From Ectocarpus siliculosus (lineage: Eukaryota > Sar > Phaeophyceae > Ectocarpales > Ectocarpaceae): a stretch of 64,000 nucleotides of DNA. The stretch covers positions 265,329 through 329,328 of the forward strand of contig FN649733.1 in assembly GCA_000310025.1 (NCBI GenBank), in the 5' to 3' direction. The notes under the pieces are model-generated. The model did no database searches. It saw only the letters and a program-made list of their open reading frames with translations, and was not told the origin of the DNA. Of the stretch, positions 12,455 through 24,249 are shown piece after piece. Position 1 is the first letter of the stretch, and the number at the start of each line of letters is the position of its first letter. The position numbers and the translations under genes were made by a program.

Positions 12455-15400
12455 TCACTGACGTCTACCGAACCCGTCTCTCTTGTTCTCTTCACCCTGC
12501 CCTCCGAGAAGCGTGTCGTGCTCACTCGACTCTTCTTGCAGCAGCAGCGGAGGAGATGGACTAATCCCCTCACCCACCGACATCTCCCTGTCCAAACGCG
12601 AGCCTGCCCCAAAATCCTCCCGATGACTCGCCGGTGCCGTCCCCAACAATGCCCCCCCGCTGCCCCCGCCGGAACCTAGCCTGCGGTGGACACTCGATGC
12701 TGCTCTTGGAGGGACGACGCTACTGCTGTTGACGCTGCTGCCCCCCCCAACGCCGCCATCTTCGTCTTGCAGCTCGAAGGCGGCAAAGTCTCGAGCCTCA
12801 TCCCCGTCGTACTCGAACCCCACCCGGCCGAGCTCTAGCGCCCACCTCCTTCGGCCCCGCCCTGCCCTTCCCCCTCCCCATGGGAAACCCACTCCTTCGG
12901 CGGGGCCACGTCGAGCCCCCCCCCCCCCCTCCCCCGCCCCCACCCCCACCCCCCCCGTGTAACCTAACCCCGTCGTAGCCGAAGCCACGGGCACCCTGCC
13001 CGTGTCTCTGGTGCTGTCGCCAGCGCGGAGTCCGCCGGAATCTCGTCATGAGCACGACAAACATGGCGGCGGCGCCGAGGCAAAGGCCTGCGCCCACGCC
13101 TACAGCGAGGTCTACGCTACCGGCACGGGGGCGCATGCCGCCCCCGATGTTGGTGATGAGGGAGGAGTTTCTTCCCCTGGCGTGGTGTGAGCCCCTCGGC
13201 TCTGGGGGGGGAACGGCGGCGTAACCCACAGCCCGGCACTGCTGGTTGAACGAGCACGTTCCCGTCCAAACCGCCTGTTTTAGTTGCGCGGGAAATTTTT
13301 GTGCAGCGGATGATTTGGTTTTGGCAAAGGGAGTGATGCATTGGATCACTGGGGGGGAGTTATCAGGTCTGGAATAAATTACATACCTGTGCCCAATCGC
13401 CATTGCAGCATGCAGCAGAACTGGGGTACGCCAAGGACAGGTAACCCTAGATACCTCCCGTGCGTATTCGCCAATCGTAGTCGTTGTCGTTGTCGTTGTC
13501 TCAAAACGAAATAATTGCTCCTCTTGTTGCACTATTTAGCCATTCAGCAGAGTGAGAAACCCAGAGAAAAGTTGCGCCCTCTACTGCTGTACGCTACAGA
13601 GGTGTGTTACTTGACTGCTGTGAGACAAGGAATGTTCCTCTCTCTCGTACGTGCAGGGCGTACTAAGTCTGCCAACGACCATTGGAAATCAATGTCGACG
13701 ACATGAATCACATCAATGTCAACGACATGATGGCATCATCAAACGTATCACCTGCTCGAGGCAAGAGACGTAGCCCCACCCCCACTCCGCCTCAACACAC
13801 TCTTCCACGCAGTCGGCTTCGCTGCCAAAGGCCAGAGCGGCCTCGCGGGGACAGACGTAGCCACCAGGAGCCGCATCGTCAGGGGGAAACCACAACCCAC
13901 AGGCGGCCTGTGGGACAAAGACGGGGAGATCATTGCGGAATATGATAACTGGAAGGAATGGGTTTCCGCCAACAGCAGTCGCGTGCGAAAGAAACACGAT
14001 GATATCACGGCCCTCAGCGGTAAAACATCAAGGGGTCATCCTTAAAAGTGACCACAGAAAAGCAGCGGACTCGACGTGCGCGCAAAGGTTACTCGACAAG
14101 CAGAGCAATGTTAATAGTACAAGTCACCTACCCGCAGAGAAAGAGGAGTCAATCAAATGTACCTTCCAAAGTCATCACACCATGAATGAGGAAATCGAAT
14201 ACGTGCGTATGTTTCGTTCACCTGGCAGGCGGGCTGATAGCTGTCCGAAACCGTAACCGTCAACGCGGCGCAACTGTCCGGGTCGGCCCGACAGTCCGCC
14301 GCGGGCCCCACTCCGAAAAGGAAATCGCCCGCCTCCAGAACCGGCCGCAAGTTAGCTCCCACATACTCCAGATCCTTCGACGTCAGCTTGAAAGTCACCT
14401 GTACTCGACCAACAAGCCAAGCGCGTTAATGATGTTATCGGCAGATGTCTTGAAAATGAAAGGATATCAGGAAACAAACCTTTGGTGCTTCCGGGAGATG
14501 ACGATCTGCTTCATGAACATGCTTCGACGGGTTTCCGTGGAGGGGTTGTCTAGGATTGCTGGCACGACTTTTAACTTTCCCGTCCGCACGACACGCGATG
14601 CCCATAACTAGCAACATTGGTGGCACACGCTTTACCTTGAAACAGAAGTACTTGCTTACGTCAAGTACTCTAAAAGAACCCGCGCAAAATGACTGCGATT
14701 AATCTGGACAACTGCTGTCTTTGTCAAGTTTAACTTTGCACCTTTTTAGCCTCTCCCGGCTCGAGCCTGATCTTGTCGAAGCCCTTGAGCAGCTTGTAGC
14801 GTGGCTCCACCCTTCGCACCAGGTCCGTCGCGAACAGCAAGACCGAGTCGTCTCCCGCTTTATCTCCCGTGTTCTTCACCAGCAAGCTCACCTTTTCGCA
14901 CACACACACGCACACACACACGCACACACGGTGGAAATAGTAAGATTCAATGGCATGGTTGACGTTACGTCCAACAAGACACGATCGCCTTTTGGTTGGT
15001 CGGTCGCCCAGGTTGATGGTCGATGCTGGAGATGACCGCAAGACCATGGACCAATCGGAAGGCATCTGCGTCAGTTGGACCAATCGGAGTCGGAGGTTTA
15101 GAAGGCGCTTGGCAGAGATCGGAACGATTTTCAACGACGAGACGCTTCTTCCTTGTATCCTTGCAACAGTAGGGAGGAGGTGCAGAATAGCCGTCAGACC
15201 AGTGCCGTACAGTACGTGGTGACAACAACACTCGTTCGCACAGACAGCGCCGGTACAGTAGTAGTTGTTGATGGCTGCACAGGCAGGAGTCAGGGGTCGT
15301 GAAGGAAGGTTGGTGTCTGTCAAGGTTTGTCAGGGGTCTTGCTCGCACCGCAGGGCAAATGGTTACGTCGTCAACATGATTGTCAACAGATTCCGGCGAG

Positions 15401-18400
15401 AATGATTGACTGCCAACATGGCATGATTGTCTTGTCAACATATTCCGTCAAAGGTGAGCCCAAAAGGTGCGTCAGATGATCTTTCCATCATGTCGGCCTG
15501 TGCACTACTGCACGTTTGAGGACTACAGGGAAAAAACTCGATGGCTCCCGTATACTTCGACTATCACACCCACATGAAACAACCCCCCCCTTCACAGCAC
15601 AACTCATATTACCGATCAACATGAGCCCAAAACACCAAAACTCCTCCCAGACAAAAAAATAGGGCAGCATGCAGATAACGTACCCCCGAACACAGGAACA
15701 CAGCCGATGACAATCTTCATAAAAGCCAAAATGCTGCTATCACCGGGGGGGGGGGGGGGGATCTACAATATGTAGACTACGCCATTTTCGACAGGAGATT
15801 GACTGGCGGATTTTTCTGCACGAGACCGTAAGTCTTTCTTTCTTTCTTTCTTTCTCTAAGTGAAGACCCACCCGGAAGGCTTGGCCATCGTGGATCCTCC
15901 TCGGCTCCACCTTGAGGGCAATGTACTCGAAGGTCGTGTAGCTCAACCCCTCGCCGAACCACCACTCAACGTCGCACTGACCTTCCCCGTCCTTCGTCTG
16001 CATGCATGAATGCATGGCCATCGGATGGGGTCATGTTAACATACATAGTCGTTCGTGAGAGCTTGCCAGTCATACACAAAAGCGAGGGCCTTTCAACATG
16101 GAGAAAAATGAGGGGAGACCTGATCTTCGGAGTTCCAATAGCAAAAAAATAAAGAAAATTGAGGAGAAAATATGTGCAATTTTACTTTTCCGACTTTGTC
16201 GGCGACGGAGGCTTGGAAAGCAGCGAGCGCATGCCGCGGCGGTCTCGACCAGATTGCCTCCAAGAGAAAAGACGATAAAATAAATAACGTTTTGTCTTTG
16301 CGGCGGATGGCCTCGCCATACCGGGCGTTCGGCAAGTTTCGTAACACAAGCAAGTAGAAGTAGCAGCACAACCGAAGATCGAAGATGCTATCTACACCGT
16401 TGTGGCCGGTTGGTTAACTGCCTCCACATACGTACACGTATGCATAGCGCTGAGGATTTCATTGTCACAGCAGTCACAAGCAGTACCAAACATGTGAATC
16501 AAATCCTTTCAGCGTTAATTCTTTGCGGCAGCAAGCCTCACCCCGGCAACTCCATCTCAATCGTCACCACACAATTACTTTCTCTATTGCGAAAACGACC
16601 ATGTAACAAGAAGCGGCAGTACTGCTGTACCTGGCATGTGTCGCTGACCGGACGGTGGTACGGCATAGGAATGTTCCCAGAATGTCGGGGGTACGTGATC
16701 GGCAGCCTGCCCGAAGGGTTGACGGACCCGAACAGCACCTCCGCCACCGCTTGCCCTCCAGCAGGCCCAGGCAGGTACGCGTGCAGCACAGCATCCACCT
16801 GATCGGAAGAGCACCAACCAGCCAGGAATATAACAACCATTTCATTCTAAATACTCTGGAGTAAGTAAAACAAATAAAACAAAAGCGTGCACTGCAGGTG
16901 TGGGTGTTCGGGCTTTTCGTGTGTCAGGCCCTCTGCTTTTCTATCTGGTCGTGACTTGCTATAAGCACGTCTTATCTCGACCTCCCCAATAGGTGCCTGC
17001 TGCCGAGAAATGATGCAATGGCAGCCACTGACACATGGTTGTTGCAGCAGCACTCGCATGTTAAAAATAAAGAACTCTAAAGAAATGGAACGTGCTTGTC
17101 CGCACAATAGGAAGAATCAAAAACAGTCGGGACTGACAACACAAACATTGCAACAAGCCAATTTCGTGACGGATAATGATAACCTAAACGCCAACCAACT
17201 CGTCCAACCATCGCAAAAAGGAAGTGTATGTATACCGTCGGAGATGTCGGAGATCTGCGCGGCCCGACGACAACGAACAAGAACACTCTGCTGTTGCTAT
17301 CAATAGACGAATGACGGAGCTTCACAATTCTCTCTAGGCCGTGATTGTATGTTCCCTGCACGACAAGCGTCAGACTCCCCTTGTGGCAAGCCTGGCCGAA
17401 TCCAAGTCTTACCGTGCGGGGAATGTCCCTCAAGATTCTCGGCCTGCCCTCCAGCAGCGCTAAGATGATGGGGGTCCTATCGTCCGATACCTTTCTCAGG
17501 TCTTTCACGAACGCCGAGATGCCTTGCGGCAGCTCGAGCTCAGAGATGTCCCCCGGCTTCTCGGCAAATGCGGACTCGCCGACGCACACCAGGATCGCAT
17601 TCGCCGAAAACGCCTGCCGTGCCGTGGCAGGATCCATCGTTCGTGTGCAAGCAGAGACAGGTGGGAAAGTTCTACATATTTCGAAAACGCCGCCGTCGGA
17701 AAACATCGGCTACCCCCGAAAGAGCCAGCACACCGTGTACGCGGAAAAAGGCAACACGAGGACAGACAGCGGCCATCATGTTTTAGCTGCCCCCTCTCCT
17801 CTCTTGGTGTGCGCAGTAGCCGGCGTTTCGGATCCAGCCGTTGTGCATGAAGATATTTCCGACAGGACTTGAGGAGGACGGGCTATAATATAAAACTACA
17901 GAGACCGGTTCACGTGATGACTGACACAGGGCGGCATCTATTCCAATCTTTCAGGTGTGTGGTGCATTCAATTCGGTACGTGGCCTTCGGTACAAGTTCA
18001 AGAAAGCCCCCACCAACGCGCGTGCACGCCAAGTTGTTGGTGTAAGGTGTATACACAGTACCCGCCAGCGTTCGCCGTCTGAAGTTTGCGCCTACGCCAA
18101 CCTACGAACCTAGCCAGGGATCAACACGCGGAGGCAGGGAGTAAATTGTTTTACCATGTGCATACGCACGTGCCAAACATCTGTGTTTCTTCAAGGGTGC
18201 CACCACCAACACACCCGACGAGCAACTACCCGACACCTTCCTAGCATAGCATAGTCTACAGAGAGATGCACAAGGCGGGTACCAACCTGTCTCGTTGAGC
18301 CTGTTACCCACAGGGGAGATACCGCTGTGTGCTGCTCGAGAAATCGTGGAAACACAGGTAGCCTTCGCTGACGCTATGGATTCATTGCTACTCTATCTTG

Positions 18401-21400
18401 GGACTAATTTCTTAGATAGAGATGGATTCGTTGGGTCATACTTCGAAAAAACAAAATGACGCGACCATTGACAAAAAAAAGCTGTTTTGCCGGATCGCAC
18501 TGTACTATACTATACATGACTGACGACGACTAACCTCGCTAAGAGCAGCATCTCGGTCTGGCTCGTTAGAACCGTCCACGCGTATGCCCTTCTTGTAGAC
18601 CACCTCTATGGAAGGCTGGTCCCCTCCTTCCTCCTCTTCGACCACAGCAGTAGGGGATTCTCCCTCTTCGCCGACCCCTATCTCCAGGGATCCGTCCAGG
18701 TACCCTTGAACTCCTTGAAGGATTGTCAACCCTTCGTCGGGAGAAAACTCTTCCGGATTCGAAGCACCCTAGTAGACCCGCCAGAGATCGCAGCACACGT
18801 GTCATTGGTCGCCGGAAGCGCGGGGCACAAAAGTTCAAGAACAAGCAGCCGCAAACCATGTAGGTATGGAAAGGCGGGGCATTGACTTGATGTTCCGCAC
18901 GCGCGTACGTCTCACACGGCATGGAAATAAAAACGCGAACAAAAAACGAACGACGTTGGTCTTCAACGGTGTTGCCGCTCGCGGATCGCGGATGCGGTGT
19001 GACCTTGTAATCCCCGAAGATGGGGCCGCTCAAGATCAACGCTAGATGCATCACGAATCAAAGGGACGAGAACACCAACGACACTACTCGGCGGAACGAC
19101 ACGAAACAACTCCAAGTGAGGGAGTAGGGTGAGAGTCAGAGGAGAGGAAGACAACCGCACGGTCTTGACTCTCTGCTACATTTTGGTTCTCATCAGTACT
19201 CACTATATTAGTGCATGTACGTTTACCTTGTCACAATGATCTTGCCGAACGCGGCAAAAAAAAGATGAACCGACCTAAGCCCAAACAACGACCTCGAGTG
19301 CCCCAGACCTTGCCAAGACGACTTCGACTTTCTCTTGCCTACACGTGGGACTTATCCTTCTCATCACCATCATCAAGACAGTGGCGTCGGACACAGTATT
19401 CCTCTCTAGCCAAAACGCCAACACTATCTGAATGTCAAGTCTAGGCTTAACCTCAGGCATTTCTCGGCATAACAACACAAACCCCAAACAGAGTCAATCA
19501 AACGCAAACAACATTGCACTTTCTTATTTCACCGCTAAGAGCTCTTGAGGGGCTCGGTATCCTCCTTCGTACCATGGTACCCACTAGTCACGGACAGCTT
19601 CCACCCGAAAGTTCTACGCATACGTAAACGGTAACGGTTGCGCCACCAGCGCGAAACGAGGGAGGCGTAGGGTCGCGGAGGCCAGAGGGATTAACTACGG
19701 CACAAATCTCAGAACGTACAACAATAACCCGCCTTAAGCCGCGCACCATACCTGCCAGTGCTTGGTCCAGCCCCCCGACTGCAGCGTGAACGAGTCACAG
19801 GCCGGCCCCACCACTAGCAGCTTGCCACCCTTCGACGGATCCAACGGCAGGGCCTTAACCGACTCTTCCTCTTCTTCTCCCTTCGTGGGCACGTGTCCAT
19901 TCTTGAGCAGGGTGATCGATTCCCTGGCCGCCTGCAGAGCTGCCTCATGGTCCTCTTGACTCCCTATCTTTCCCAGCAGCGGGGACTGCAATGACGGTAC
20001 GGGAGAGTCGAGGAGCCCCAGTACTTCCTGCCCCCGCAAAAAAAAAGGTGGCGCGGGGTGGGGCAAGGGTTGTTGGGTTCGGGGAGAGGAGGGGCACGGG
20101 GGCCACTGCCGTTGATCTTGCTATCGGAGGAGTACTGCGCGGTCAGGAGACCAAGAGAGAGTAGTGTAAGACGCCATGATGTCGGTTGGTTTGAAGATTG
20201 TTTTTGGCGCAGAAGCACGTCGCAAAATGAATATATATGTATCTGGCGCGCCCAGGGAAGCACATGACAAACACTTTTTGTTCCTTCGTACAGCAGTAGA
20301 ACACAGGTGCCAATACCAACTCAGTCGAAATCATGATCCGAGAAGAGCGCTGGTGTGCCCCTTCCCTCTAGCCGCGTCACACACAACGCACTGCACGCTG
20401 CAGCAAGCTCAGCCAAGCCCAAACCGCTCCAAACGAACGGCGCCAAAAATCGCCGCTGGCGTACGAGCCAACAGCAGTTCCACCGCACCCCCACACGTAC
20501 ATACCTTCAAGGCGAGGACCCTCCGCACCGACCGCTCTATCCGGTTGTTCGACACAGTCCCGTCGCGCACCAACCTCAGCAGAGTCTCCGCGAAACTCGC
20601 GTCCAGGGGCACCATGGACATGTCGATGCTCGTGTCCTCCATGGCCATGAACACCGACTCCTCCTGGCCGGCCGAGACGCGGTGGTGGTGCTCCAGGTTG
20701 GCGATCTCCGCGTAGTCCGTGACCAACATGCCCAGGAATCCCAGCCGGCCCCGTAGGATGTCGACTAGGTACCTTCGAGAGGACGCCAGCGGGATGGAGT
20801 TGAGGCTGTTGTAGCTCTCCATGCCGGAAGAAACGCCCGCGTCCACAGCTGCCTGAGAAGTGGTATGTGCGCCGAGGAGATTCGTGGCAATGCAATGCAG
20901 TCATGAGTGGCGAAACGCGAGAGTTCGAGTGCCCAAGCAAGACCCCCTGGAAACAGTAATCCAAACATGCATATGATGTGATCACGACTTGCAAAAAACA
21001 CTCAAGTCCCAGAGAGACATCGGATGGACAATACTATGTACAAGTACCACAAGTACCAGGTAGTTTCACCCGTACCACCAGAAGTTGAGTCAAGTAAGTA
21101 AGTCTACCTGAAACGGCGGCAGATACATCTCCAGCAGCTCTTGCTCCGGGATGCGGCTCGGAGAACGGTCGTGCCCCGAGGTGGGGTGGCTGTACCCCAA
21201 GAAGTGCTTCATGCACGCGGCGGCACGCAGGGGCTCCCCATCGTCCGAGTCCCCGCTACCCCACTCCTGCGACGCCTGGATGCCCTTTACCAGCGCCTCC
21301 CCCATCCTCGAGGTGAGGAAGGGGTCTTCCCCGAAGGTCTCGAACACCCGAGCCCACAGCGGCTGCGTTGCGAGCCCGAGGATAGGTGCGAACAGCCAGG

Positions 21401-23608
21401 GGACCGCCGCGGCGCGGCTATCTCTGGCGGCTACACGCCCGGCCTCGCGGGCCAGCGCGGGGTTAAAAGTGGCAGCGAGGTTGATCTGCTGCGGGAAGAG
21501 CACTGCCCCCTGATCCGTGCACGTGAGACGGGAAACAGTCGAGAGGGGAATGGAGGTCAAGCTCAGGGTTTAGCACATAGAAAAGCTTCAGCTCGGCCTT
21601 CACCCTTAAAAACACCCAAGAGTCTGCTGCTACTACTGCATAGCTTAAATTGGGGAAGTGTAACCCGCCTAAGACAGATCACAAAAATTCTCACTGAAGC
21701 GTCATCCTTGGTTTAATGTAATCTACTCCAGTACTACAATAGCAAACGTTATCCCACCTCTACGTAGTTGGCTCCGTGAACAGAATCTAAGCCGACCAAC
21801 AGGGGCAGTTTGCTCCCGGCACCCTCTGCGATCTGCTGGGCGCGCCGGACGACCTGTCGCCACTTCGATGCCTCCCAGCTTTGAACGGGGGCGTGGTGTG
21901 GCATTGCATGGGGACGACGACGACGACGACAACGCCAACAGTTACGTAGCTAGCAACAGAGGGGTAAAGGCGATGTCAGGTCGTGGAGTGCAACCAGCGA
22001 GATGCGGTGGCCATCCGCCCGAAGGGTACGCCTACCATCAGTCCAAACCAACTCAGGTTCGTTTGTTTGCGCGGTTTGCTACTACCAGCGCCGACTGCGC
22101 TAGACGGGTGGCCAATAAAAAGGCGACCCTGCTGTCGGCGCAAAAAATTCGGCCCCCCGAAGGCGCTTGCAATTCTACTAGAAAAATTAGAAAGAAAAGA
22201 CCGTCACGTCCCCCCAGCACAGAGAGTCTCCTGCATGGGAAACATTTGGGAAACAAATACGAAATAAATACTACCACTGTAACTACATTAATAAGACCAA
22301 CACCAACACTGAGACCAGAGATGCAATTAACGTTAATTGATGTTGTCACTGTCGTCTATCCAGTACTTCCTATATCCATAAAGAAACCCCAAAACACGTT
22401 CCACGGTCACAAGCTAACCCATAACAAAGTTAGATGAAAGCAACAGCGGCCCAGCGTGAGAGAGTCCCACCACGATCGGAACGAACAACTCTCCCAGACG
22501 CTGTACAGGTCCACAAAGAAACAGGATTTAAGGTTTTGACACTGAACCCTTTGCGAGCGGCCCCTTTTAGTCATCACACTAGCGAGGTTTCGCTTCATCG
22601 GCAACTCAAACCGCCACCTGTATACACAAGGCGTCCCCGCCGTGCCCTGCCCCTCACCTCCCAGAGTGGCCGGCGAAAGGCGTGTTGAACAACGAGCCGA
22701 TGCGGTACCGAGTGACGAAGACCGTAAGTTTCTGTTCGTCTAACACGCCCGTCTCGGGATCGACGAACATCCCGATATCGACCTGGGTCATTTGTCCCAC
22801 CTGAACAAAGCAATAAAGGTCCTATTAATAGGCGATGTGGAATCTTGGTAGGGACTTGTGTTTTCCGAAGCGAGCGGTAGATGCACACGTCGAGATGTGT
22901 GCGATTGATTGTGTACACGTTGCCAACCTTCGCAGGATTATTATCCTACGCAGCCGGTACATGTGCGTGGGACTATGTACACGTTGCCGCGCTTCCCTGG
23001 TGCGGCAACAAGTGTACCGCACTCAGTCTACTATCGTGCGGTACCATATTCGCGTCGTGTTCGTTTAGCCTACCGCTGCTGCTGCTGCTGCTGCTGCAAG
23101 TTGCTGACAAGTGCGGAGTAATCGGTCTCATCCAATCCAAGTCTTATCTTCCCCAACCTGCCGCCGGAAGCTAACGGCCTCTTTTCATGCGCCACTCCTC
23201 CCTGTGGGGGCACATCGAGGTCACTATTTCAAGTTGGGTTGCTGCTGCAACGGAACGTCGCTGGCCAAAGCAGGTACAGAGGCACAGACCAAGTCACCAA
23301 AAGCTGTTGAATCTTTGGCGTGGATCAACTGCCTCCGCTCCTCGGATAGTTTCTACAACTGCTTGCTGATTGCCGGAATACGTGGGTGTTGAGTGTACCG
23401 GTGTACCTTAAGGCAGAGACGAATGCACTCTCACCTTATCTTCCAGGGTCATCTTGGACAAGAGATTCTCCACTCTCAAGCTCGAGAACCCCTGCCCCGA
23501 TGGGCCATCGCTACGTCCAAGTGTTAGTGCCATGGCCAAACAAATATACAGGCTCCACATTGCCCACATAAGCGCGTTTCTGACCCAGCCATCCGCCGGT
23601 ATCTGCAT
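12455..23608 (-). CDS. Glycoside hydrolase family 3, membrane-anchored
   Basis: GH3 enzymes (beta-glucosidase, exo-beta-glucanase, beta-xylosidase) release terminal sugars from beta-glycans. Exons by GT-AG borders: 23608-23435, 22800-22658, 21878-21758, 21509-21108, 20852-20515, 20027-19752, 18768-18535, about 17690-17413, 16798-16631, 15997-15872, 14891-14742, 14398-14222, 13907-13752 and 13274-12455, about 1,180 residues. Exon 1 starts with a hydrophobic signal segment (LMWAMWSLYICLAMALTLG). Core motifs: GLDSVHGANYVE, LFPQQINLAATFNP, RVFETFGEDPFL, the CMKHFLGYS Lys-His pair, and LVTDYAEIANLEHHH, whose Asp is the expected nucleophile. The C-terminal domain has ESITLLKNG, GDISELELPQG, LLEGRPRIL and WWFGEGLSYTTFEY, then a fibronectin-III-like exon (VSLLVKNTGDKAGDD). 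A Cys-rich exon (13907-13752), a transmembrane helix (VGVGAGLCLGAAAMFVVLM) and an acidic Ser-rich tail to 12455 follow. The poly-C/G tract at 12919-12958 shifts frame within the last exon. Substrate is not determinable; laminarin or wall glucan is a guess. Confidence 0.85.
18296..18450 (+). repeat. Dispersed repeat, copy 1
   Basis: About 150 bp closely matching 26318-26465 in the same orientation. Shared blocks include GTTACCCACRGGGGAGATA, TGTGTGCTGCTCG, AAATCGTGGAAA and AGATAGAGATGGATTCG-like ends. The right half contains an internal inverted repeat (ATCTATC/GATAGAGAT). It lies between GH3 exons 6 and 7. Probably a non-autonomous transposon family. Confidence 0.7.
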
Positions 23609-24249
23609 TCCCCCGCGGATTGGTTGGCGGCAAACACTATGTGACGACGACGGGGACGCCTATCCTGCACAGCCCGTCAGCGTGCGCCCGTCGCGCAGCT
23701 TGCACATCACCGAACAGCGGGGCAGCAGGCAGCAGTGCAACAGCAGTGCAAGAGTGCAAGAGTGACGCGGGGGTAGCCCCCCCCCCCCGCGAACCAGCGG
23801 CGGAAAAATCCCGAAGAGGAACATCTCGGCAGGTTCTTCGTCAGTCTGTCATGTGAGCTGATGAGCTGATCGCAATGAAGTACAAACATGTGTGAGCTTG
23901 GAGAGAGCTGCTGCAAGCGGAGGCAAGTTTCCCCTGGTTCGCAGCAGTCGTTAAGGTTAGGCTCCGATTTATCCAGCGTAATGAGAGAGCCAACTAGAGA
24001 AAGAGAGAGAGAGAGAGAGAGCGAGAGAGGCAATAGCAACTCTACTGTATGTATTGAGAGAGCGAGTCGGATTACAACATGTTCCTCCTGCTGTACCCCT
24101 TTTCGCACGTGCACAACAGCAGGAACAATTTAACACTGCTGTGCATCGACATCTTTGCGAGAAAAAGAGGGAGTCCTTTTCAGCCATGACTAATAGCCCA
24201 TCGCTGGTAAATTTGCTCTGACATTTAGGGTGACAACGCGACGACAGGA
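23609..24249. promoter_or_regulatory. Divergent intergenic region with GA microsatellite
   Basis: Head-to-head spacer between GH3 (-) and the STPGR gene (+), about 640 bp, so it should hold both promoters. It contains a poly-C run (23777-23790) and a GA microsatellite at about 23998-24030. No TATA box is clearly positioned. Confidence 0.35.
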
